Shown: piece by piece, positions 5,945 through 12,879 of the stretch
How the letters are laid out: every line of letters begins with the position of its first letter
Numbering within the stretch: position 1 is the first letter of the stretch
The notes under the pieces: model-generated
Seen by the model: only the letters and a program-made list of their open reading frames with translations
The model's database searches: none
What the model was told of the DNA's origin: nothing
From: a virus
Strand: one strand, 5' to 3'
Virus record (IMG/VR): IMGVR_UViG_3300035698_004019
Location: 1 to 23,898 of that record
DNA length: 23,898 nt
Position numbers and translations under genes: made by a program

Positions 5945-7879
5945 ATGATAAGTAATCTAAATGCAAAAAAAACAATTTCAAGGTATCAGCCAAGCAAAGA
6001 AGTGGCTGATTTTACTGCGTTAGTTAAAAAAGATTATCAAGTAGGATATGAGATACTTAACAAACCATTTACAGAACTAAACGACAGAACAGTTTTAAAT
6101 GATAAAGACCGAGGACAAAAGACTTTCAATGCTTATGTAAATGAAAACATAGAGAACCCAGCAGAACAATGGAAATGGGTTGGAACAAGGAGCAAGGCTA
6201 GAAACAAAGCTTTAGCACTCCACGCACAAATCACAGCAGGTTATATTGTGCCTATGTTTATGGCTCAAAATGAAGACGGAGAAGAAGACCAAGACTTTTC
6301 AGATATAATGCGAGATGTAGTTGATTGGATGATTCACAATTCAGAGTATAAAACATCTTTCTTAATGGTAGTAATGGGAATGTTAATGAATCCTGTAACC
6401 TATTTAGGAGCAGAGTATTTAGAAGTTTACCAAACTATCAAAGAAAGACTTGATACAGGTGGATATTCAAAGAAAGAAGTATTAGATGAAGTCCTTTCAG
6501 GATTTAATGCTCCTGTTTATTCAGCCGACCAGATATTGATAATGAATGCCTATGAGCAAAACATTCAAAGACAAAGAGCTATATTCAAACGAAGATACAT
6601 TGATTTTGAAGAAGCCAGAGCAGTTTATGGAGAACATGCTAACTTTGAATTTGTGCAAGCAGGACAAAAAACACTCTACGATAACAACGATGAAATGTTT
6701 TATGATACTAAAGATGACGACCATAGCTTGTTAGTAGAAGAATGTATTTATATAAATAGAATGGAAGATATAGAAGCTCCTTTTGTTGGAGGTATTTATT
6801 TAGGAGAAGAAGATGTAACAGGTAACAGAATACAACACAGAGATAATCAAAACAGACCAAAGTATAATGTTGTGCCTTTTGGTTATCAAAGAATCACAGA
6901 ACACTTTTATTTTTACAAGTCTTTAATGAATACACAGTATTGGGATAACCTTTTATTAGATGCAACCTATGAACTAGGAATGAATAGAATGTTTTTAGAT
7001 ACTAATATGCCAGTAGCTATTTCAGGAGTAGATAAAGTAGATAGCGAGGTAATATTCCCTTCATCAGTTGTTGCCCTTACAGATAAAGATTCAAAAGTAA
7101 CTCCACTTCTTCCGTCAGCTAATATGGGTAATGTTTTTGGAGCTATGAATGTAGTTGAAAACTCAATGGACGAAAGTTCTGTATCAAACCAAACTGCAGG
7201 ACAAATTGGCGACCCTAACCAAAAAGCCACAGCTATAGTAATAGCAGACCAAAATGCTAAGAAGATGTTGCAAGGAGTAGGTAAAACTTTAGGAGAAAGT
7301 GTAGTCCAATATGGAGAGTTGATGTCAGACATTGCTATTAATCATTTAGCTATACCAGAGATAGGAGAAATGATAGGCGACCAATCACAACTTAAATACA
7401 GAACTCTTATTTTAGATAAAAGAAATGTTGGAGGTAAACAAGTTAGCAAGGTATTAAAATTTGATGCTGGACTTCTAGGAAGTGAAATGACAGACGAAGA
7501 AAAGACCAAAGAAGAACTTAAAATGCTAACAGATATTAAATATCCTAAACACAAACAGCATTTATGGAGAATCAACCCAGAGTTATTTGCCAAGAGAAGA
7601 TACCTAACAAGAATAGAACCAGGTCTATTATTCCCAAAGAATGAAGAATATATCCAAAATGTAGCTACACAAATGTATGGATTATTAAGACAAGACCCAT
7701 TAGTAGAGCCAGAAGCACTTGTTAGAGAAGTAGTCCATTCTTTCTATCGTGGTAGAAGTGAAGAATTTATATCAAAACAGACACAGAATGTAATGGGACA
7801 AGTAGAACAACAACAAAAACAACCAATACCAGTTAAGAATGACAATAAACAACGAACTATTGCTGGAGTCGGACAGTAA
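5945..7879 (+). CDS. Portal protein
   Basis: 644 aa, in the size range of P22-like portals (about 725 aa). It lies immediately after TerL, as expected. Features that fit: an N-terminal clip/wing region with QWKWVGTRSKARNKALALHAQITAGYIVP; the hydrophobic segment SFLMVVMGMLMNPVTYLGAEY; and a C-terminal helical region containing SNQTAGQIGDPNQKATA and GVGKTLGESVVQYGELMSD, the long stem and crown helices of portals. The C-terminus is Gln-rich and flexible (GQVEQQQKQP). It forms the dodecameric DNA channel at the head vertex and the docking site for TerL and the adaptor. No SD; the leader is A/T-rich with its own promoter. The family assignment rests on position, length and overall pattern. Confidence 0.82.
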   Translation: MISNLNAKKTISRYQPSKEVADFTALVKKDYQVGYEILNKPFTELNDRTVLNDKDRGQKTFNAYVNENIENPAEQWKWVGTRSKARNKALALHAQITAGYIVPMFMAQNEDGEEDQDFSDIMRDVVDWMIHNSEYKTSFLMVVMGMLMNPVTYLGAEYLEVYQTIKERLDTGGYSKKEVLDEVLSGFNAPVYSADQILIMNAYEQNIQRQRAIFKRRYIDFEEARAVYGEHANFEFVQAGQKTLYDNNDEMFYDTKDDDHSLLVEECIYINRMEDIEAPFVGGIYLGEEDVTGNRIQHRDNQNRPKYNVVPFGYQRITEHFYFYKSLMNTQYWDNLLLDATYELGMNRMFLDTNMPVAISGVDKVDSEVIFPSSVVALTDKDSKVTPLLPSANMGNVFGAMNVVENSMDESSVSNQTAGQIGDPNQKATAIVIADQNAKKMLQGVGKTLGESVVQYGELMSDIAINHLAIPEIGEMIGDQSQLKYRTLILDKRNVGGKQVSKVLKFDAGLLGSEMTDEEKTKEELKMLTDIKYPKHKQHLWRINPELFAKRRYLTRIEPGLLFPKNEEYIQNVATQMYGLLRQDPLVEPEALVREVVHSFYRGRSEEFISKQTQNVMGQVEQQQKQPIPVKNDNKQRTIAGVGQ

Positions 7880-7881
7880 TG

Positions 7882-7890
7882 TGATATAAT
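7882..7890 (+). promoter_or_regulatory. Extended -10 promoter
   Basis: TGATATAAT with TATAAT at 7885-7890, 22 bases before ATG 7912. A possible weak -35 is TTGCTG at 7860-7865 (19-base spacer). Predicted leader about 15 bases, no SD. Confidence 0.55.
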
Positions 7891-7911
7891 TATAAGTAAT
7901 AAATTAAATAT

Positions 7912-8292
7912 ATGAAAATAAAAAAATACATTTTGTTAAATGAAGTTAAAGTTGAAAGAGCATTAGCAGGTAATCCTAATTCATCAGGAACAGCAACTAC
8001 AAAAGTAGTTAGAAAAGCAGACGGAACTTATGATGAAGCAGAGTTATTAGCTTACTACGATAGATTGGGAGGAGCTATTAAAACAATCAAGGAAGATAGT
8101 GATGTAAAAATGGGTTCTTTCTGGGATTTTGAAAACAATAAAATGTTTGAAAAGCCAGTAGTTAAATTAACTTTCAGAATCAACGGTAAAGTAATAGACA
8201 CCGAAGAAGAAGGAGAGTTACCAGCTATCGTTAAAGCAAAACAAGAGTTAGACAAAGAAGAGAAGAAATTAAAAACAATTAACAAGAAATAA
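7912..8292 (+). CDS. Hypothetical head-region protein, 126 aa
   Basis: ATG 7912 below an extended -10 element. The product has a short N-terminal KIKKYILLNEVKV strand, a Ser/Thr/Gly turn region (residues 20-30), a central MGSFWDFENNKMFEKPVVKLTFRINGKV beta-rich part and a charged C-terminal helix rich in Lys and Glu (KAKQELDKEEKKL). No Cys, no membrane segment. I recognise no family. Lying between portal and scaffold, and 2 bases before the next gene, it is probably a minor head or head-completion protein, but this is inferred from position only. Confidence 0.65.
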   Translation: MKIKKYILLNEVKVERALAGNPNSSGTATTKVVRKADGTYDEAELLAYYDRLGGAIKTIKEDSDVKMGSFWDFENNKMFEKPVVKLTFRINGKVIDTEEEGELPAIVKAKQELDKEEKKLKTINKK

Positions 8293-8294
8293 AG

Positions 8295-8693
8295 ATGAAA
8301 AATTGGATAATTAAAAAACTAGGTGGTTTTACTTCAACAGATGATTTTATTGAAAGAGTAAACGAATTAGATTACTCTGACAAGCACAAAATCCTCACTA
8401 GAGCAGTAAAAAAGAGTTTTACAGCAATAGATGAAGATGACATCTTAACCTCTGTTACAGACCAGAAATGGATTTATGCAGGAAGAGAATTAACCCAATT
8501 AGAAATCAATTCTTTGAAAGAGTTTGCCGAAAGTTTCAAGAATAGTTTATTATTCCAAGTTTTAGATAAAGATTTAAAGTATCAAGCTAATCGGAAGATG
8601 TTTATAGAGAGTAAAAACACCGAAGATTTAATAGCTGGTAAATTACTTCTTTATTTGTGGGATGTTGTGAAAACACGACTTAAAAGAATTTGA
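8295..8693 (+). CDS. Hypothetical head-region protein, 132 aa
   Basis: ATG 8295, 2 bases after the previous stop; ends in TGA (8691-8693), one of the genes showing that UGA is a stop here. Predicted mostly alpha-helical: FTSTDDFIERVNELDYSDKH, TQLEINSLKEFAESFKNSL, TEDLIAGKLLLYLWDVVKTRL. There is no recognisable motif. The helical content and the position between portal and scaffold are compatible with an adaptor, assembly factor or small structural protein. It is the last gene before the structured leader 8701-8806. Confidence 0.65.
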   Translation: MKNWIIKKLGGFTSTDDFIERVNELDYSDKHKILTRAVKKSFTAIDEDDILTSVTDQKWIYAGRELTQLEINSLKEFAESFKNSLLFQVLDKDLKYQANRKMFIESKNTEDLIAGKLLLYLWDVVKTRLKRI

Positions 8694-8700
8694 AAATTTA

Positions 8701-8806
8701 ATATAAAAATACTTGCTGGGTATGGCAATTTTGAGCGGCTTGATTGAGTTGTAAATGATACCCCGTTTACGACTCGTTCATACCGCTTAAAGCGGTATTT
8801 TTATAT
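8701..8806 (+). ncRNA. Structured leader with alternative terminator and antiterminator folds
   Basis: Two mutually exclusive structures are visible. Fold 1 is a terminator: ATACCGCT (8780-8787) / AGCGGTAT (8791-8798) plus T-run. In fold 2 the 5' strand ATATAAAAATAC (8701-8712) pairs perfectly with GTATTTTTATAT (8795-8806), trapping the terminator's 3' arm and T-run; GCT (8715-8717) with AGC (8791-8793) extends it, and GGTATG (8719-8724) pairs with CATACC (8779-8784). In both folds the central hairpin GAGTTGTAAATG (8746-8757) / CGTTTACGACTC (8764-8775) remains, 12 pairs including two G-U. It precedes the scaffold, decoration and capsid genes, so an attenuator or riboswitch-like control of head genes is a reasonable inference. 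Confidence 0.6.
8780..8802 (+). terminator. Rho-independent terminator within the structured leader
   Basis: 8-base perfect stem (8780-8787 with 8791-8798), 3-base loop, then TTTTT (8798-8802). It would end transcripts from the portal promoter or give partial read-through into the scaffold gene. Confidence 0.7.
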
Positions 8807-8813
8807 ATATACG

Positions 8814-8825
8814 GATTTATCCGAT
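8814..8825 (+). other. Short hairpin in the leader of the scaffold gene
   Basis: CGGAT / ATCCG with a 2-base loop in the 75-base stretch between the terminator and ATG 8883. No T-run and no SD follow; the role is unknown. Confidence 0.3.
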
Positions 8826-8882
8826 TGCTCACACATTAGCATTAAGTGATACCTGACGAGGTTACAAAAAATACGATAAAAC

Positions 8883-9581
8883 ATGACAGAAAAAGAAACT
8901 ACTGAAAAAGTAGATACAACTGAAGAAGTTGTTGAAGAATCGGTTGAACCTATTGAAACCAAAGAGGAAGAAGTAGAGGAAACCACAGAAGAGGAGATAG
9001 ATTATGACGCTATAACAGCCGAAGAGGAAAAGAGAGCAGACCCAATCAAGGCACAAGAGGCTTTCAAAAAACGAGAAGAGAAAAGGGAAACCGAAGCTCC
9101 TATTGTTGATGAAGATAAGCCACTTACAAATGCCGAGGTTAAGGAAATGCTTAAAGATAATCGTCAAGTTGTTAGAAAGGAGTTTGAGCAAGATAGGGCT
9201 ATGGAAATTGCCAAAGCTAACACTTCATCAGAAGCAGAAGCTAAAGCAGTTATCGCCTTTTGGAAGAATCGAGTAGTTCCAACAGGTAACCTTGAAGAAG
9301 ATGTTTTATTCGCACTAGGAGGATTAGACCGTAAAAAGTTAATTTCTAAAAATAAAGAATTATCTAGGGCTTTGAATTCTAAGGACGGAGTTAAAAGAAC
9401 ATTCGCTACAACTCATAGGGAAACACCAGAAGGTAGTAAACCTAAACTTTCATCAGCAGATGCCGAAGGTTTGAAATCAGCAGGATTTACATGGGACGGG
9501 AAAAAGAGACTTTATAAAAAAGCTCTTCCTAAAGGTAAATTCTTATGGAAAGAACCAAACGGACAATCTTGGGTAGCATAA
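8883..9581 (+). CDS. Probable capsid scaffolding protein
   Basis: 232 aa. The first ~50 residues are extremely acidic (repeated EE, VEE, TEE), followed by a charged helical part (EEEKRADPIKAQEAFKKREE, TNAEVKEMLKDNRQVVRKEF) and a basic, aromatic C-terminus (GFTWDGKKRLYKK, FLWKEPNGQSWVA). Acidic and helical with a basic C-terminal capsid-binding tip is the general design of tailed-phage scaffolds, and the position just before the decoration and major capsid genes is the canonical one. It is preceded by the structured leader and has no SD. No protease motif is seen, so any scaffold removal is probably by exit rather than self-cleavage. The family call is by composition and context. Confidence 0.65.
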   Translation: MTEKETTEKVDTTEEVVEESVEPIETKEEEVEETTEEEIDYDAITAEEEKRADPIKAQEAFKKREEKRETEAPIVDEDKPLTNAEVKEMLKDNRQVVRKEFEQDRAMEIAKANTSSEAEAKAVIAFWKNRVVPTGNLEEDVLFALGGLDRKKLISKNKELSRALNSKDGVKRTFATTHRETPEGSKPKLSSADAEGLKSAGFTWDGKKRLYKKALPKGKFLWKEPNGQSWVA

Positions 9582-9620
9582 AAATCTAAACTCCTCAATT
9601 TATCAAAGTAATAATACGAA

Positions 9621-9642
9621 GACAATCAATAAATAAATTGTC
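9621..9642 (+). other. Hairpin in the leader of the decoration-protein gene
   Basis: GACAAT (9621-9626) and ATTGTC (9637-9642) are perfect inverted repeats with a 10-base loop, 11 bases before ATG 9654. It could influence initiation of this gene, which lacks an SD. Confidence 0.35.
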
Positions 9643-9653
9643 GGCGATAAATT

Positions 9654-10184
9654 ATGATAGGAGATTTAAGAGTAATTGGACCAAATGCAGTTATTAAGAG
9701 AAATATTGCTGCTGGTGGAACTGCTATTTCAACAGGAGAACCACTTCAAGCCGCTATTACTTCCAGTTCTGGTGTAGCATCAGCCAATGTTATGGCTTTA
9801 GCAGCAGCAGACTTTCCAGTAGTTTCAAGTGGAAACTATAGATTTGGAGGTATTGCAATTAAGAATTCACTTAATGTAGCCGCAGGAACAACCAAAGCAC
9901 AACTTATTCCTTGTGCTTGCCCAGTGCCTTTTATTGGAAAAATAAGAGCTAAGGCAGAAACAAAAGCGAGTATTGATACCGCAGCAGAATTGTTAGCAAT
10001 CATAGGCGACTATGTTTTAATTGACTATAATTCAACTGGAGGTTCAGATGGTGGAGAACTTTACACCATTAAAGAAACTGCTTCAGCAGATACATCAGGA
10101 TTAGAAATCGTTGGTGGAAATATTTCTAGAGGAACTCTAGATGTTGTTTGTGATGGAGATATTTACAGATTTGACAGAAGTTAG
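9654..10184 (+). CDS. Probable capsid decoration (cement) protein
   Basis: 176 aa, Ala/Gly/Ser/Thr-rich and beta-structured, with few charged residues: AVIKRNIAAGGTAISTGEPLQ, FPVVSSGNYRFGGIAIKNS, VAAGTTKAQLIPCACPVPFIGKIRAKAET, GDYVLIDYNST. The layout resembles small DUF2190-like or lambda gpD-like head decoration proteins, which sit just before the major capsid gene in many phages. It contains a CAC cysteine pair near residue 88. ATG 9654 with no SD. The next sequence is a G-tract repeat and then an HNH gene, which separate it from the capsid gene it would normally adjoin. Confidence 0.6.
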   Translation: MIGDLRVIGPNAVIKRNIAAGGTAISTGEPLQAAITSSSGVASANVMALAAADFPVVSSGNYRFGGIAIKNSLNVAAGTTKAQLIPCACPVPFIGKIRAKAETKASIDTAAELLAIIGDYVLIDYNSTGGSDGGELYTIKETASADTSGLEIVGGNISRGTLDVVCDGDIYRFDRS

Positions 10185-10204
10185 GGGTTAGGGGTAATAA
10201 GGGG
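10184..10204 (+). repeat. Telomere-like G-tract cluster (three GGGG runs)
   Basis: GGGG at 10184-10187, 10191-10194 and 10201-10204 inside an otherwise A/T-rich region, reading TTAGGGGTTAGGGG then TAATAAGGGG. The first run begins in the stop codon of the decoration gene. Only three four-G runs are present, so a complete intramolecular four-tetrad G-quadruplex is not possible from this strand alone. Confidence 0.6.
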
Positions 10205-10228
10205 TTAAACTTACTAATCATTTATATC

Positions 10229-10774
10229 GTGATAAATTCAACTAAAAGAGTCCCTTGGAATAAAGGATTAAAAATAAAAGACACCCATCCACAAATGGGT
10301 TTCAAGAAAGGAAATAAATTGTGGGATAATCCAAAATCTACTGTAAAACAGTTTCCTAAAGGAAAAAGTTTTTCTGAAGATACTCAATTCAAAAAAGGTG
10401 ATACTTCATTAAGAAAAGGTGTTGTATTACCAGACGAAATGAAAGGAGAAAATCATCATTGGTGGATTAAAGACAGAAGTAAGTTGAAAAAGAGTGAGAA
10501 AAAGCATTTATGCACTCGATACCGTCAGTGGATGTTTGCAGTTAAAAATAGAGACAACTGGAAATGTAAAATCACAGATGAAAATTGTAGTGGTCGAATA
10601 GAAGCACATCACATTCTTAATTGGGTAGATTACCCTGAATTACGATATAATGTTAATAATGGTATCACACTATGCCAAGCCCATCATCCAAGAAGTAGGG
10701 CTAAAGAGAAACGGCTAATTTCTAAATTTAAGGAATTAGTGTCAGTATCAAGTGTCTTAATTTGCAAAATATAG
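10229..10774 (+). CDS. HNH homing endonuclease with NUMOD3-like N-terminus
   Basis: 181 aa, starting at GTG 10229 (no ATG is available; in-frame stops lie upstream). The N-terminal ~65 residues carry repeated 'P-x-N-K-G' and 'F-K-K-G' motifs (VPWNKGLK, MGFKKGNK, TQFKKGDT), as in NUMOD3-type DNA-binding arms. The nuclease core is C-terminal: CKITDENCSGRIEAHHIL (H127, H128), NVNNGITLC (N143/N144) and AHHPRSR (H152/H153), giving the His-Asn-His ribbon-beta-beta-alpha-metal fold. Free-standing HNH enzymes of this type spread by cutting phage DNA lacking the insert. It sits between the decoration and capsid genes and its last 13 bases overlap the capsid frame, suggesting it inserted at the capsid gene start. 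Confidence 0.88.
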   Translation: MINSTKRVPWNKGLKIKDTHPQMGFKKGNKLWDNPKSTVKQFPKGKSFSEDTQFKKGDTSLRKGVVLPDEMKGENHHWWIKDRSKLKKSEKKHLCTRYRQWMFAVKNRDNWKCKITDENCSGRIEAHHILNWVDYPELRYNVNNGITLCQAHHPRSRAKEKRLISKFKELVSVSSVLICKI

Positions 10775-11724
10775 GAGGACACACAACTCAACTTTCTCCA
10801 GATGCTTGTCAAACAGCCATTGATGGTGTTGCTTGGGAAGAATACATGAGAGAACAACAACCTTCTTATCTTTCCGCTAGAGATGAATTCTTTTTCAATC
10901 AAAGTGGAGATGATAAAATGGTTTATATTTGGGATGAAGATTCAAATGTAGGTTCTTTTGATGAAACAGGAGAACAAGAAGATATTACTGATTCAGATAC
11001 AAGAATTGGTAATCAGACTTCAAAAAGACAAGTAAAATGGACTAAACAAGTTCCAGTTTCTTTTGAAGCATTTAAGACCGACCAAGTAGGAAAACGACAG
11101 AGAATTGGTAACCAAATTGGAGACAGAGCAAGATTAACACAGGACAAGAGGACTATTCTTGATACCTATGGAGATGCTTTCGATGGTTCAATTAATACCA
11201 CTCCTGGCGGAGATGCTTGGGCTTCAGCAACACATACAACTTTACAAGGTTATACAGTAGATAACCTTGAAACAGGAGCAATGAGTGCTGACAATATGTG
11301 GACACAAGTTCAAACACTTACAGACCAATTAGCACAAGACGGTGAATTGGGAGGTCAAGTATTTGAAGGACTTGTTGTGCCATTTATCCTTTACAAGACA
11401 GCTAAAGAAACAATGAATTCTCAACTAGCACCATTTTCAGCAGAAAATCAAATCAACATATTTGATACTGACTACGGAACAGTTAGAATCGCTGCTTCAG
11501 CATTTTTGAATTCTTCACAGAATACAAACTCAAATGCAAACACTTCTTACCACATGGTTTCAAGAAATCACATGGCACAGAGAAAAGTTTTAGCAGATCT
11601 TTCTTCTTCAATGATTGAACCTAAATATACTAGAAATGATAACTATGTTATGAGGTCTAGATTTATGGAAAGTCATTTCGTTGAAAGTTGGACAGGATAT
11701 GTCGGAATAAACGGAACATCTTAA
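10762..11724 (+). CDS. Major capsid protein
   Basis: 320 aa from the TTG at 10762, the only conventional start in this frame; the frame is open back to 10732 but with no ATG or GTG. The body reads like a HK97-fold capsid protein of the P22-like or related group: an N-terminal arm (SPDACQTAIDGVAWEEYMRE), then a beta-rich P-domain (RQVKWTKQVPVSFEAFKTDQ), an A-domain with GQVFEGLVVPFILYKTAKETM, DTDYGTVRIAASAFL, and a C-terminal VMRSRFMESHFVESWTGYVG. It overlaps the HNH gene by 13 bases and has no SD for this TTG, so the native N-terminus may have been lost, displaced or supplied in another way. Position after scaffold and decoration supports the call. Confidence 0.8.
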   Translation: MQNIGGHTTQLSPDACQTAIDGVAWEEYMREQQPSYLSARDEFFFNQSGDDKMVYIWDEDSNVGSFDETGEQEDITDSDTRIGNQTSKRQVKWTKQVPVSFEAFKTDQVGKRQRIGNQIGDRARLTQDKRTILDTYGDAFDGSINTTPGGDAWASATHTTLQGYTVDNLETGAMSADNMWTQVQTLTDQLAQDGELGGQVFEGLVVPFILYKTAKETMNSQLAPFSAENQINIFDTDYGTVRIAASAFLNSSQNTNSNANTSYHMVSRNHMAQRKVLADLSSSMIEPKYTRNDNYVMRSRFMESHFVESWTGYVGINGTS

Positions 11725-11748
11725 TTATTACCTAATCAATCAAATATT

Positions 11749-12378
11749 ATGAATACAAAAAACATAATTATAGGAATTCTTACAGCAATATTATTGTTTG
11801 TTGGAATTCAAAGTTTGGTTGGTAAAATTAATCAATCAGACGGAGTAGGAGGTGGGAGTCGTTATCCTAGTGGTTTAAGTGCAGATAGCACTTCGCCATC
11901 AACAGGAGAAGTTAGAGGAACAACCTTTACTTCAACAGGAGCGGCAACACTTGGAGGTTCACTATCTGCTGGAGCAACTTCAGTAGAAGGATTCACACAA
12001 GGTGGAACAGCTACAATATTAACTGATGTTAATGGGGGAACTTATACCCTTACACAAGCAGAGTTAGTTGCAGCAGGAACACTTGAATTCACAGCCAGTG
12101 GTGCAGGTATGGAAGTTATTGCTTTAACAATGCCAGCAACATCAACCATGACTACATTAATCCCCAATGCGGGAGATTGTAGAACTTGGTTGTATGATGC
12201 TAGTGGTTTAGCAGCAGCTACAACTACAACAATGACAGCAGGAACAGGACATAATATTATCGCTTACACAACAGATGATGATGTTATAGACGGAGCAGAA
12301 TTTTCACAAATTCAAATGTGTAGAAAAAACGATGGAGATGTTAATACTATCGTTACAGAACTACTACATGCCGACTAA
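11749..12378 (+). CDS. Membrane-anchored Ser/Thr-rich virion-operon protein, 209 aa
   Basis: ATG 11749. An N-terminal hydrophobic segment (about residues 5-24, NIIIGILTAILLFVGIQSLV) is preceded by a single Lys, so it is a signal anchor or uncleaved signal. Then comes a Gly/Ser linker (GVGGGSRYPSGLSADSTSPS) and a Ser/Thr/Ala/Gly-rich beta domain (TGAATLGGSLSAGATSVEGF). There are exactly two Cys, C144 (AGDCRTW) and C191 (QMCRKND), able to form a disulfide outside the cytoplasm. It directly follows the major capsid gene, where a tail or decoration protein is expected, yet the sequence predicts export. Such proteins are familiar in Patescibacteria-like genomes. It may be a surface-exposed decoration or adhesin; no family recognised. 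Confidence 0.7.
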   Translation: MNTKNIIIGILTAILLFVGIQSLVGKINQSDGVGGGSRYPSGLSADSTSPSTGEVRGTTFTSTGAATLGGSLSAGATSVEGFTQGGTATILTDVNGGTYTLTQAELVAAGTLEFTASGAGMEVIALTMPATSTMTTLIPNAGDCRTWLYDASGLAAATTTTMTAGTGHNIIAYTTDDDVIDGAEFSQIQMCRKNDGDVNTIVTELLHAD

Positions 12379-12424
12379 TGTTCTAACTCAGACCTTCTTC
12401 AAAAGGAGGTTTGGGATTAGAACA
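12379..12424 (+). terminator. Long intergenic hairpin (possible terminator or processing site)
   Basis: Starting at the last base pair after the stop codon, 12379-12399 folds on 12403-12424 with a CAA loop: about 21 pairs with one bulge and three G-U pairs (outer arms TGTTCTAA / TTAGAACA). It is not followed by a T-run, so it could be an RNase III-type processing site or 3'-end protector. Its 3' arm contains AAGGAGG but no start codon lies at the right distance. Confidence 0.6.
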
Positions 12425-12453
12425 TTAGAATTATTAACTTATTAAAAATTATA

Positions 12454-12864
12454 ATGGAAAAATTTAAAACAATATTTTATACAACACTTATAGTAGTAGG
12501 AGTTATCTTTATAGGATATTCCGTAAAAACTAAAAATGTCGGTGGTGGAGTGAGTGTAAACAGATCTTGCACAACTTATTCTTCAACATCAGCAGTAATA
12601 GGAAATGACTTGTCTTCAACTCTTTTAACAGCCTATTCAAACAGAGCCTATGCAAAGATTGAAGTATTAGATAACTCAACAGATATATTTAATCTTTCTT
12701 TTGATGAAGGAGCGAGTGCAGAAGTAGGAAAAGGAATGTCAATCTCATCTTCAACACCATTTGTAGAATTTGGACTAAACACAGACTTCCCCTATGTAGG
12801 AGCAGTAACAGGAATTACAACAACAGCCTCAACAACAGTTCAAATCACTACCTGCCGTTATTAG
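12454..12864 (+). CDS. Membrane-anchored small beta protein, 136 aa
   Basis: ATG 12454. The N-terminal hydrophobic segment is at about residues 6-22 (TIFYTTLIVVGVIFIGY), followed by KTKNVGGGVSVNRS, a linker that shares the VGGG element with the preceding gene. The rest is a compact Ser/Thr-rich beta domain (AYAKIEVLDNSTDIFNLSF, FVEFGLNTDFPYVGAVTG, TTASTTVQITTCRY). It has exactly two Cys, C39 just after the linker and C134 three residues from the end, so a disulfide could close the whole domain. It looks like a one-domain anchored surface or virion protein and the paired partner of the gene at 11749. No family recognised. No SD. Confidence 0.7.
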   Translation: MEKFKTIFYTTLIVVGVIFIGYSVKTKNVGGGVSVNRSCTTYSSTSAVIGNDLSSTLLTAYSNRAYAKIEVLDNSTDIFNLSFDEGASAEVGKGMSISSSTPFVEFGLNTDFPYVGAVTGITTTASTTVQITTCRY

Positions 12865-12879
12865 TAAAAAAATAAAACT

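Noticed and set aside
8862-9191. 109-aa ORF on the - strand opposite the scaffold gene
   Set aside because: It is a mirror of the acidic Glu/Lys repeats of the scaffold gene (Phe/Leu/Cys-rich with no initiation signals). The same applies to the - strand frames opposite the chaperonin, terminase, portal and internal protein genes.
10184-10204. Four-tetrad G-quadruplex
   Set aside because: Only three GGGG runs are present on this strand, so the standard four-run motif is not met.
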